This document shows, piece after piece, positions 24,034-31,570 of a stretch of DNA of 64,000 nt. Numbering within the stretch: position 1 is the stretch's first letter; every line of letters begins with the position of its first letter. Under the pieces are notes generated by a model, which was not told where the DNA came from, searched no databases, and worked only from the letters and a program-made list of their open reading frames with translations. This DNA is from Geomonas sp. RF6 (GTDB taxonomy: Bacteria; Desulfobacterota; Desulfuromonadia; Geobacterales; Geobacteraceae): contig NZ_CP087999.1 of assembly GCF_021044625.1 (NCBI RefSeq), forward strand, positions 186,001-250,000. The letters are read 5' to 3'. Made by a program: the position numbers and the translations under genes.

Positions 24034-26034
24034 ATGAGGAAGGGTCTGAAGATAACGGGAATAGTTGCCGGAGTGGTCGTGGCGCTCCTCGTGCTCCTCG
24101 CGGCAGCGGCGAAAATTCTCATCACGCCGGAGCGGGTGAAGGCGACCGTCGTCCCGCTGGCGGAAAAGAAACTGCACCGCCAGCTCAAGCTGGGAGAGAT
24201 CAAGGTAAGCCTCTTCTCCGGCATCCTCCTGCGCGACGTCGCCGTCATGGAGAAGGACGGCAAGGGCGTCTTTCTGCAGGCGCACGAGGCGAAGCTCGCC
24301 TACCAGTTCTGGCCCCTCCTTCACAAGCAGGTCATAGTGGACGAGATCGCCCTCGATACCTTGAAGCTCAACGTGGTCCGCATGCCTGACGGCACCTTCA
24401 ACTACTCCGACATCACCGCCAAGAAGGAGGCGCCCGAACAGGCGAAGCCGCCGGCCAAAGAGGAGATCAACCTCGTAGTCTCAAAGGTGGAGGTGAAAGA
24501 CAGCGAGGTCCGCTTTGAGGACCGCAAGGTCCCCTCCGGCCCCCCCGCAGTGTACACCGTCAGCGACCTCGACCTCTCAGCAAAGGACATCTCGCTGCAG
24601 GACCCCTTCCCGGTGGAGATAAAGGGAAAGGTCTTCGCGACTCCATTGGAGATCAAGGCGAAGATCGCCAACGCCTCCAACAAACCCTCTCTGGAGGGGA
24701 CGGTGAAGATCCCACAGGGGGACCTGAGAAAGCTCGTAGCCGCTCTTCCGGCGACCTTGGCTCCAAAGGCGCGCCCCTTTGACCCTTCCGGTACTGTGAA
24801 AGTCGATCTCGACGTCGCGGGACCGGTATCGGCCCCTGTTCAGCAGCTCCTGAAAAAGGGGGAGATCGCCCTCAGCAACGTGCAGGTCACCGCGTCGGGA
24901 CAGCGCCCGACCATTGCCGGGCACCTGAAGCTTGCCGGCGACACGGTCTCCTCGCAGGACCTGAACGTCACCCTCGGGCAAAACAAGCTGAACATCGCCT
25001 TGAACATCGCCCATCTCCTCGCCAAGCCGCTGGTGATCGGAAGCACCGTAAAGGCCGATACCTTCAGCCTCGATCCCTTCCTCAAGAAAGGACCAGCAGG
25101 AGGTCCCCCCGCCGGTGCCGCGGAAAAACCGGAGCCGGGCCCCATGAACCTCCCGGTGCAGGCGAGCGGCACCGTGCAGATCGGCAACACCTCCTACAAG
25201 GGGCTCCCGGTCAGCGGGCTCTTTCTGAAGTACCGCCTGGTCTCCAACGTCTTCCACATAGAGGAGCTGCGCGGGAAGACCGCCGGGGGCTCATTCAGCG
25301 ACACCGGCCGTGTCGATCTCGGTAAAAAAGGGTACGGTTATGCCACGCGCCTCGCCTTGCGCGGCGTGCAGATCGAGCAGGTGGTGAAGGCCTTCGCACC
25401 GCAGCAGACCGGGAAGGTCTTCGGCGCCCTCTCCCTTGATGCCGACATCACCGGAGCGGGGACAAAGACGGGAACGCTGGAGAGAAATCTCGGAGGCGGG
25501 GGAAATTTCAGCATAACGGGCGGCCGGATGACCGGGACGCACCTCTTGCAGGAGCTATCCCGCTATCTGAACGCGCCTGAGCTGCGGGAGATCCACTTCA
25601 CCACCTTTGGCGGCAACTTCCGCTTCCAGGATGGGAAGCTCCTGCTGGACAGCTCCATCGCCTCCAAGGATCTGCAGACGGCACCGAAGGGCACGGTCGG
25701 GCTGATAGACAAGAGCCTGAATCTCGCCCTCCCGACGAAGATCGCACCGAACCTTACCTCGAAGATCGCCAGAGGAGGGACAGGTAAATACGTCGCAGAC
25801 GAAAAGGGTTGGGGTACCCTCCCCCTCAAGGTTACCGGAACGACCACCGCCCCGAAAGTCAGGCTCGACACCTCCGGAATCGGGGCCGAGCTGGCAGGAA
25901 AGGCAAAAGAGAAGGCAAAAGAAAAGCTGGAGCAGACCCTGAAGGACAAGCTTATGAAGCAAAAGCCCGGAGAAGAGCCGCGTCCCGAGCAGGAGATCCT
26001 GCAGAAGGGGCTGCGCGGCATCTTCGGAAAATGA
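24034..26034 (+). CDS. AsmA family envelope protein
   Basis: 666 aa. One N-terminal membrane anchor (ITGIVAGVVVALLVLLAAAAKI, about 8-30) followed by a large periplasmic region. AsmA-type features are the post-anchor ILITPERVKATVVPLAEKKL with KLGEIKVSLFSGILLRDVAV, repeated beta-strand segments, and the C-terminal AsmA_2-like block FSITGGRMTGTHLLQELSRYL with the conserved FGGNFRFQDGKLLLDS. Current knowledge places AsmA proteins as bridge-like lipid-transfer or outer-membrane homeostasis factors. A Pro/Lys linker occurs near 130-145 and a Lys/Glu-rich helical tail at the C-terminus. GGAGG upstream supports the start. It is 71 bases before the M48 lipoprotein peptidase and probably in one operon with it. 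Confidence 0.87.
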   Translation: MRKGLKITGIVAGVVVALLVLLAAAAKILITPERVKATVVPLAEKKLHRQLKLGEIKVSLFSGILLRDVAVMEKDGKGVFLQAHEAKLAYQFWPLLHKQVIVDEIALDTLKLNVVRMPDGTFNYSDITAKKEAPEQAKPPAKEEINLVVSKVEVKDSEVRFEDRKVPSGPPAVYTVSDLDLSAKDISLQDPFPVEIKGKVFATPLEIKAKIANASNKPSLEGTVKIPQGDLRKLVAALPATLAPKARPFDPSGTVKVDLDVAGPVSAPVQQLLKKGEIALSNVQVTASGQRPTIAGHLKLAGDTVSSQDLNVTLGQNKLNIALNIAHLLAKPLVIGSTVKADTFSLDPFLKKGPAGGPPAGAAEKPEPGPMNLPVQASGTVQIGNTSYKGLPVSGLFLKYRLVSNVFHIEELRGKTAGGSFSDTGRVDLGKKGYGYATRLALRGVQIEQVVKAFAPQQTGKVFGALSLDADITGAGTKTGTLERNLGGGGNFSITGGRMTGTHLLQELSRYLNAPELREIHFTTFGGNFRFQDGKLLLDSSIASKDLQTAPKGTVGLIDKSLNLALPTKIAPNLTSKIARGGTGKYVADEKGWGTLPLKVTGTTTAPKVRLDTSGIGAELAGKAKEKAKEKLEQTLKDKLMKQKPGEEPRPEQEILQKGLRGIFGK

Positions 26035-26105
26035 CGCCCCGGCGGTTTCGGGATCTTCCCGGATACTGGACTCAAGCATCAGACATCAGAAGGAAGGAAC
26101 GAGCC

Positions 26106-26915
26106 ATGAGCATAACGAAACAACTATTTTTCTCCACCGTACTCACCGTTTCTGTCGTCTTTGGCTGCGCCACGACCTCGCCGAGCAAAGTCGGCGGGTT
26201 CAACCTGGTGTCGGTAGACGAAGAGAAGCAACTGGGGGACAAATTCGCGGTGGAAATCGAGAAGCAGCACCAGGTGGTGAACGATCCGGAAGTGCAGGCG
26301 TACATCGACCGGGTCGGTAAGAAACTTCTGACCGGCGTGGACAAGGTGCAGTTTCCCTACACCTTCAAGGTCGTAAAGGACGAGAGCGTCAACGCCTTCG
26401 CCATTCCCGGCGGGCACACCTATGTGAACACCGGGCTCATCAAGGCGGCCGATAACGAGAACGAGCTGGCGGCAGTCATGGCGCACGAGATAAATCACGT
26501 GGTGGCGCGGCATTCTACGCAGCAGATGACGAAGCAATACGGCTACGAGCTCGTCGCGGGTCTCCTGCTCGGGCAGAACCAGAACCAGCTCGCGAAGCTC
26601 GCGGCGGACCTCTTCGGTAAGGCGGGGCTTTTGTACTATAGCCGCGACATGGAAAACCAGGCGGACTACCTGGGAGTGCAGACGATGTACAAGGCGGGGT
26701 ACGATCCGAAGGGGATGTCGACCTTTTTCCAGAAGCTCCAGGCGCAGCATAGCGCCAATCCCGGAAAGATCGCCCAGTTCCTCTCCTCCCACCCCCAGAC
26801 GGGGGAGCGGATCCAGAACGTCAACGAGGAGATAGCGAAGCTCCCGCCGAAGCAGTTCCCAGCCGTGTCGGAGGCTGAATTCCAGAAGGTGAAGGCGAAG
26901 GTAAAGGGGATGTAG
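26106..26915 (+). CDS. M48 family metallopeptidase, lipoprotein
   Basis: 269 aa from the ATG preceded by GAAGGAAGGAA; the longer open frame upstream to 25809 is a shadow of the AsmA gene. Lipoprotein signal ending at Cys21 (VFGC). The catalytic zinc motif is HEINH (127-131) within a helix, with the third ligand Glu in the ENQAD segment near residue 181. The family (BepA/LoiP-like) degrades or assists misfolded outer-membrane proteins in the periplasm. BepA's TPR domain is missing, so this is a LoiP-like short form. The location right after an AsmA gene supports an outer-membrane quality-control unit. Ends in a strong terminator. Confidence 0.92.
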   Translation: MSITKQLFFSTVLTVSVVFGCATTSPSKVGGFNLVSVDEEKQLGDKFAVEIEKQHQVVNDPEVQAYIDRVGKKLLTGVDKVQFPYTFKVVKDESVNAFAIPGGHTYVNTGLIKAADNENELAAVMAHEINHVVARHSTQQMTKQYGYELVAGLLLGQNQNQLAKLAADLFGKAGLLYYSRDMENQADYLGVQTMYKAGYDPKGMSTFFQKLQAQHSANPGKIAQFLSSHPQTGERIQNVNEEIAKLPPKQFPAVSEAEFQKVKAKVKGM

Positions 26916-26923
26916 GGTAAGTG

Positions 26924-26957
26924 AGGCCCGCCGGCCACAGAGGCGGGCCTTTTTTTG
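26924..26957 (+). terminator. Rho-independent terminator after the M48 peptidase
   Basis: AGGCCCGCC, 9-base loop, GGCGGGCCT and a run of T residues, 8 bases after the stop codon. Confidence 0.88.
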
Positions 26958-26970
26958 ACGGTCCGGGCAG

Positions 26971-27093
26971 CACGTCCCTCCCCTTTCAAGGGGGAGGACA
27001 GGAGGGGGATGGGGTTCGACGCACTCACGAACTTCTACCCCATCCCCACCCTGTCCCTCCCCTTGAAAGGGAGGGGACGCGTAAGCTCCCGCT
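26971..27093. repeat. Large imperfect palindrome, GTCCCTCCCC family, copy 1
   Basis: Left arm reads CGTCCCTCCCCTTTCAAGGG and on to GGATGGGG; right arm CCCCATCCCCACCCTGTCCC and on to GGGACGCGTAAGCT. The arms are about 42 bases each with a 30-base centre. An almost identical copy is at 52977-53097, and a right-half copy at 38271-38342. Confidence 0.85.
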
Positions 27094-27098
27094 AGGCA

Positions 27099-27518
27099 TT
27101 AGCCAACGGCGGCGACTGCGTCGTCTGCTTCCTCCAGAAGACCGTGCCTGCCGATGACGCTTCTTAGCGTCTGCCAGAGCACCGGCTTCACCACAAAGGC
27201 GTCGCACCCTTCCTGCTCCAGCGACCTCAGCATATCCTCCGGGCGGCTGCTCGCGGTCACCATGACGATGACGGCCCGCTTCACATCGTGGCGCTGCTCC
27301 GCCGCCCTGATGGCGTGCAGCGCCTCCAGCCCGTCCATCTCAGGCATGTTGATGTCCAGGCAGATGAGGTCGAAGGGGTCCTCCGCGGCAAGCGCCTCCT
27401 CCACGGCCCACACCCCCTCGGCGCCGTTTTCCACCAGCACCGTCTCACCATAGACGCTCAACATGGTGTCGAGCACCATCCGGTTTACCGCTATATCGTC
27501 GACAATCAGTATTCTCAT
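27099..27518 (-). CDS. Single-domain response regulator (CheY-like receiver)
   Basis: 139 aa, a complete receiver domain with acidic pocket VDD (7-8), phosphoacceptor D55 (LICLDINMP), the Thr in VMVTASS and the conserved Lys in FVVKPV. No output domain; the C-terminal 15 residues are Ala/Glu-rich. The second of two close ATG codons is chosen because GAGG sits at proper spacing only for it. The gene starts 28 bases after the FapA gene stop, so both are likely co-transcribed, suggesting the receiver regulates or reports to FapA-linked polar or motility functions. That link is inference. Confidence 0.88.
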   Translation of the reverse strand: MRILIVDDIAVNRMVLDTMLSVYGETVLVENGAEGVWAVEEALAAEDPFDLICLDINMPEMDGLEALHAIRAAEQRHDVKRAVIVMVTASSRPEDMLRSLEQEGCDAFVVKPVLWQTLRSVIGRHGLLEEADDAVAAVG

Positions 27519-27546
27519 GCCATACCTCAAAAAAAGCCAGATCAGG

Positions 27547-28983
27547 TCAATGCCGCAAAAGTTGCGCCTGGCGCACGAACTCCCGTTCCAGGGAGCTTGC
27601 GGCGAAGGCGAGGTCGGTCATGCCAAGGAAGCGCACCCCCCCCTCGACGGTATTTTCGATCATGGAGAACGGTCCGGGGCGCTCCTCGCGGAACTCCTCC
27701 GTCATCGTGCCGAGGCTGACGGTCACGCCGCCGTACATCATCTTGCGGACGTTCACCTTCGCGTTTGCCCGTGTATAGACGCGGGAGCGTATCTCCTGGA
27801 TGAGAGAGGTGATGGCCACACGCTGCTGGTGCAGTTTGTTCGTCTCCCCTTTCGACCCGTGCGCGAGCTTCTCCCGGGCGGTGAGCTCCTTCAGCTCGTC
27901 GAAGCGCTGGGTGAGTTCCTCCAGGTCGCGGTAGCTCACGCCGACGACGACACGGGTATGGAGAGAGGAGACGCTTCCAAGCGCTCCCGCTTCGACGCCG
28001 GCAAGGGCAACGCATTCCCCTCCGACAACTCCTCCCCGGTTAACGTGCACCGATCCGAGGCACTTGATGCCGCACAGGCGCATCTCCGACTCCACGACCA
28101 GGTCGCCCGCCACCTCGAGCTTCGTCTCGTAGATGAAGTTCGCCTTCAACGTCCCGCCGCAGCTGATAACCCCTTTCCCCTGACCATTCATGCCGCAGAA
28201 GGTGATGTCGCCGTCGGAGGTCAGTGTGCAGGCGCCGACATTGCCGCCGACCTTGATCCCCTTGCTGGCTCGCACCTGGAAGCCGTCCAGGATATCGCCG
28301 GTCACTTCCAGAAAGCCGTTGAAGTCCACGTTGCCGACCTTGAACCCCACATCCCCCTTTACCTGGTAGATGTCCTCCACCGAGATGTCCTCACCCTGGC
28401 AGAAGACGCGTCCCGCGGCGGTGGCGAAGATCTGGGTACCGTCGGGGGTGAGAGCCACGTTCTTCCCCGGCTTTACCTGCAACGAGCTCCCCGCCCTTGC
28501 CGGGATCTCTGCGCCGTGGATGGAGAGGCCGGGGGTGCCGGGAGTGGAAGGAAGCAGAGTCGCCACCAGATCCCCCTCCTTCACATTGAAAAACTCCTGC
28601 ACCCGGTGCAGGTCGACCGAGACGGCATCGTCATCATCGCTCTCCGCAGGGGGGGGCGGGGTCCAGTTGAGCTCCAGCCGGGCATCCTCCCCCGGGACCA
28701 TAGGTGTCCCCTCCGCCAGAAGGAGCCCTGCCAGCGCCTTCCCTTGCGCTGCGTGGTTGAGGAGTTCCTCGACCGAGTCCGGAAAGACTCCGGCCTTTAC
28801 GCGCGCCTGCTCCAGGTACTGCCGCAGTTCCGCCTCAGCAAGGGGGGGACCGTTTCCGGTGGGGGTGTAGGTGACGATGCAGGATGTTGCATCAGGGGCG
28901 AGAAGAAGCTCGAAGGCGTAACCGAGGCGCTTCAACTCCAGGCGTTTAGCCTGTTGAACAGTGGGAGGTACGATGTCAGCCAT
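27547..28983 (-). CDS. fapA: FapA family protein (DUF342)
   Basis: 478 aa. The central right-handed beta-helix/polymer-forming repeats are evident (GKNVALTPDG, DVGFKVGNVDFNGFLEVTGD, GIKVGGNVGACTLTSDGDI, LKANFIYETKLEVAGDLVV, GIKCLGSVHVNRGGVVGG), as in DUF342. They are followed by a coiled-coil helix pair (about 360-420) and a C-terminal strand segment. In Vibrio, FapA links environmental signals to polar flagellar assembly. In deltaproteobacteria DUF342 proteins are common and mostly uncharacterised. The start codon is unambiguous. It is followed at 28 bases by a CheY-like receiver gene. Confidence 0.85.
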   Translation of the reverse strand: MADIVPPTVQQAKRLELKRLGYAFELLLAPDATSCIVTYTPTGNGPPLAEAELRQYLEQARVKAGVFPDSVEELLNHAAQGKALAGLLLAEGTPMVPGEDARLELNWTPPPPAESDDDDAVSVDLHRVQEFFNVKEGDLVATLLPSTPGTPGLSIHGAEIPARAGSSLQVKPGKNVALTPDGTQIFATAAGRVFCQGEDISVEDIYQVKGDVGFKVGNVDFNGFLEVTGDILDGFQVRASKGIKVGGNVGACTLTSDGDITFCGMNGQGKGVISCGGTLKANFIYETKLEVAGDLVVESEMRLCGIKCLGSVHVNRGGVVGGECVALAGVEAGALGSVSSLHTRVVVGVSYRDLEELTQRFDELKELTAREKLAHGSKGETNKLHQQRVAITSLIQEIRSRVYTRANAKVNVRKMMYGGVTVSLGTMTEEFREERPGPFSMIENTVEGGVRFLGMTDLAFAASSLEREFVRQAQLLRH

Positions 28984-29117
28984 AAAAGTCGCCTCGGCCT
29001 TCTGCCAGGAGATGGTGTTTCATGATGATTATCGGCAGTCGGCACAAATGACTTGAGAGGAGAAAGGGCGGTGTGAGGCGGGGAAATTGCGGAAGAGAGT
29101 GTTATGAAAGGGCGTGG

Positions 29118-29162
29118 GACTGGTCGGACTGGTCGGACTGGTCGGACTGGTCGGACTGGTGT
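29118..29162. repeat. 9-bp minisatellite, 4.5 to 5 units
   Basis: Four perfect tandem copies of GACTGGTCG followed by a degenerate fifth (GACTGGTGT), located between fapA and the ferritin-like gene. The unit differs by a single base from the GACTGGTCC unit of the array at 41311-41427, in the same orientation. Confidence 0.9.
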
Positions 29163-29191
29163 GACACGGTGGACTGGCCACACCAGCGCCC

Positions 29192-29644
29192 TTAGATCTT
29201 GCTGATCACCTCTTTTTCGTAATACGCCTCGAGCTCGAGGCGCTGGGTGCGCTCTTCTTCGGCTAGCGAGAGCCACAGCTTCTTGGCAGCGGCATTCGGG
29301 GCGCGGCGGGCGCCCTCTTCGCACAAAAGGTAGTCCGCCCGCTCCTTGCTGATGGCAAACATCATCACCTCCACCAGGCGCGCCTCCGGCCCTACCGGCA
29401 CGGCCTCGATCGTCCCTGCGAAATTCCGGTCAGGCAAGGTGCTTCTTCTGCTCTCGAACGCTCCACGCGCCTTGCTCTGGCTCAGCCTCTCCCGGTAGGC
29501 ATCGCACCGCTGCGCCAGCTTCTCCAAAAGCCCCCTCGCCTCCCGGTCCGACACTGTCTCGGCGGCGAGACGGTACAGTGTCGCCCCCTTCTCTTCCCTC
29601 TGCATCATCAGATCGAATATCTCTTCCACCGTCGACAGCTCCAT
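29192..29644 (-). CDS. Ferritin-like diiron-type protein
   Basis: 150-aa four-helix protein of the ferritin-like fold. Helix 1 is EEIFDLMMQREEKGATLYRLAAE and the last helix SLAEEERTQRLELEAYYEKEVI. The E..E/EExxH pattern is incomplete: the expected His of the C-terminal helix is replaced (EEERTQRL), so metal binding may be weak or lost. No rubredoxin domain. It starts 2 bases downstream of the phosphatase gene and is the last gene of the six-gene polysaccharide-type operon. Whether it has a functional link to that operon or is simply co-transcribed is unclear. Confidence 0.7.
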   Translation of the reverse strand: MELSTVEEIFDLMMQREEKGATLYRLAAETVSDREARGLLEKLAQRCDAYRERLSQSKARGAFESRRSTLPDRNFAGTIEAVPVGPEARLVEVMMFAISKERADYLLCEEGARRAPNAAAKKLWLSLAEEERTQRLELEAYYEKEVISKI

Positions 29645-29646
29645 GA

Positions 29647-30189
29647 TTACAACCCTTCCCTTTGCGGCGTGCCGGTCGCCGGGATGAGCCCCCGGCGCAC
29701 CAACTCGTCGCGCACCACCGCTACGCGGTGCCTCCCGAGGTAGCAGTGAATGTACATCTTGCGCGCCCCCTGGCTGCGCACGAACTCCGCCAACTCGGCG
29801 ATCCTTTTCTTGTTCTCCTGGCTCTCCAGTCCGAGATAGCTCAAGGGGAAGCTCCGGACCTCGATGCCCAGCCGCTTAGCTCCCTGCGAGAGCTGGTTGT
29901 TCAGCGCCTTTTCCTGTGGCAGGTCGTCATTCAAAAGGCTGATATCGAGATCGACGCCCCGCTCCCTCTTCAGCCGCTCGAGCTCGTGCATCTGCGGATA
30001 GTGCCCGATGGTAACGCCGCTCCCGTAGCAGACCACGTTCCCCTGGGCCAGATGCAGCGGGTAGAGGTACGGCTCGAAAAAGTCGAAGTTGCCGAGCGCC
30101 ATGACTAGCAGGAGCGCCATGAAAAGGCCCGCGAGAACCGCCCTCGGAGCAAAATAGGCGAAATCTTTACAACGTTTCCAGCTGCTCAT
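29647..30189 (-). CDS. Membrane-anchored CX5R (dual-specificity-type) phosphatase
   Basis: 180 aa. One N-terminal transmembrane helix (about 16-34) and a compact phosphatase domain with the P-loop HCYLGRHR (148-155: nucleophile C149, R155) and a candidate general-acid Asp in LLNDDLPQE (88-89). The domain is small, as in dual-specificity or lipid phosphatases; orientation relative to the membrane is not certain. Its start lies inside the end of the GT2 gene (23-base overlap), so the two are translationally coupled. In other capsule/exopolysaccharide clusters tyrosine phosphatases regulate synthesis or chain length, and a lipid-phosphate role is equally possible. I do not recognise a named subfamily. 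Confidence 0.75.
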   Translation of the reverse strand: MSSWKRCKDFAYFAPRAVLAGLFMALLLVMALGNFDFFEPYLYPLHLAQGNVVCYGSGVTIGHYPQMHELERLKRERGVDLDISLLNDDLPQEKALNNQLSQGAKRLGIEVRSFPLSYLGLESQENKKRIAELAEFVRSQGARKMYIHCYLGRHRVAVVRDELVRRGLIPATGTPQREGL

Positions 30190-31570
30190 GCTTTATCTCC
30201 CTCCGTACCGGCTTGTCCCAATCCCTCCTGAAAAGGGTGAAGGTGGCGAAGAGCCGCTCCACCACCAGGAGCTGCCGGTATCCCAGCCCCTCCAGAAATG
30301 CGCAGGCGGATATCTTCAGGAGGTCCGCCACCCCCTTGTACCGGCGGTAGATCAGGTTGTCCAGCAACACCGCCGCGAGGTTCAGCGACATCCCCCACAC
30401 CACCGCAAGCGTCAGGAAAATAAGGGCAAAGTCGCGGCTCAGCATACCCATGAAGTAGAAGATGACGAAGCTCACATAGCCTAAGAACTCGATGAGCGGC
30501 CCCAGTGCCTCGGCGAGGATGAAGTATGGGAAGGCCAAGAGCCCCACCGCCCCGTAGCGCGGGTTCAAAGTCATCCGCCTGCTGTGCCAGAGGCTGTCGA
30601 TCAGGCCGCGGTGCCAGCGGTTGCGCTGCTGCAAGAGGGAGCGCCAGTCGCTCGGCACCTGGGTCCAGCACACCGGGTCGGGGACGAAGACGACCTTGCA
30701 CGGTATTTTCCTCTCCAGGCAGTGGCGGTGCATGCGGATCACGATGTCCATATCTTCGCCGACCGTCCTGCGATACCCGCCGATGGCAAGGACGATGTCC
30801 TTTCGGAAGATCCCGAAGGCGCCGGAGATGATCAGCATGCTGTTGGTGCAGTTCCAGGAGGTCCTCCCGACGAGGAACCCCCTGAGATACTCCACCGACT
30901 GCAGCCGCTCGATGAAGCGCGACGGCGCGCGCACCTCGGTCACCTTTCCGTTCACCACGGTGCAGCCGTTCAGCACCCGCACGATCCCTCCGGAGGCGAC
31001 GACCTCGCGGTCCTCCACAAAGAGCTTCGCGGCGCGCATCAACGCGTCCTCCTCGAGAAGGGAATCGGCATCGACGGAGCAGACGAGCGGATACTGCGAG
31101 GCGTTGATCCCGGCGTTCAGGGCGTCGGCCTTACCGCCGTTTTCCTTGTCCACCACCACAAGATGCGGGTGGTCGAGGGAGACGTACACGCCGCGGATCC
31201 GGTTGTGCTGCAGGACGATCTTGATCGGCTTCTCGATCTGCACGAGCCGGAACTCACGGCGCAGCACCTCCATGGTGTTGTCGGTGGAACCGTCGTTCAC
31301 CACCACGAGCTCGAACTCGGGGTAGCGCAGGGAGAGGCTGAAGCGGAGGCTGGTGGCGATCGTCGCCTCCTCGTTGTAGGCGGGGACGAGGATGGAGATG
31401 GGGCGGTAGTAGACGCCGGTGACGAGGTTTCGGATGTGCTGGCGCGAGGCGATGGCGAGCTGCCCCCGGATGTCGAGGAGCGCAATGAGGCTGGAGATGC
31501 TGTAGTAGCAGTTGACCAGCAGAAAGTACACAAAAACGAGGAGTTGGCAAAACGCGAGAAACTCTAGCAT
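30167..31570 (-). CDS. Processive family 2 glycosyltransferase (exopolysaccharide synthase)
   Basis: 467-aa inner-membrane GT2 of the PgaC/BcsA/hyaluronan-synthase kind. An N-terminal transmembrane helix (about 5-32) precedes a cytosolic GT-A domain with all processive-synthase motifs: DGS (93-95), GGKADALN, the metal-binding DAD (167-169), catalytic GED (271-273) and QQRNRW (314-319, the QxxRW gate). Three or four C-terminal transmembrane helices (about 340-430) would form the translocation channel. There is no PilZ domain. It overlaps the HEAT-protein gene by 7 bases and the phosphatase gene by 23. With the outer-membrane TPR-barrel protein upstream, this is best read as the polymerising core of a synthase-dependent polysaccharide system; the sugar is unknown. 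Confidence 0.88.
   Translation of the reverse strand: MLEFLAFCQLLVFVYFLLVNCYYSISSLIALLDIRGQLAIASRQHIRNLVTGVYYRPISILVPAYNEEATIATSLRFSLSLRYPEFELVVVNDGSTDNTMEVLRREFRLVQIEKPIKIVLQHNRIRGVYVSLDHPHLVVVDKENGGKADALNAGINASQYPLVCSVDADSLLEEDALMRAAKLFVEDREVVASGGIVRVLNGCTVVNGKVTEVRAPSRFIERLQSVEYLRGFLVGRTSWNCTNSMLIISGAFGIFRKDIVLAIGGYRRTVGEDMDIVIRMHRHCLERKIPCKVVFVPDPVCWTQVPSDWRSLLQQRNRWHRGLIDSLWHSRRMTLNPRYGAVGLLAFPYFILAEALGPLIEFLGYVSFVIFYFMGMLSRDFALIFLTLAVVWGMSLNLAAVLLDNLIYRRYKGVADLLKISACAFLEGLGYRQLLVVERLFATFTLFRRDWDKPVRREIKHEQLETL

Noticed and set aside
25809-26105. Upstream extension of the M48 peptidase frame
   Set aside because: Overlaps the AsmA gene in another frame; the lipoprotein start at 26106 is well supported.
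27463-29025. 520-aa open frame on the plus strand opposite fapA
   Set aside because: Antisense shadow of a gene with clear DUF342 repeats; no recognisable domain.
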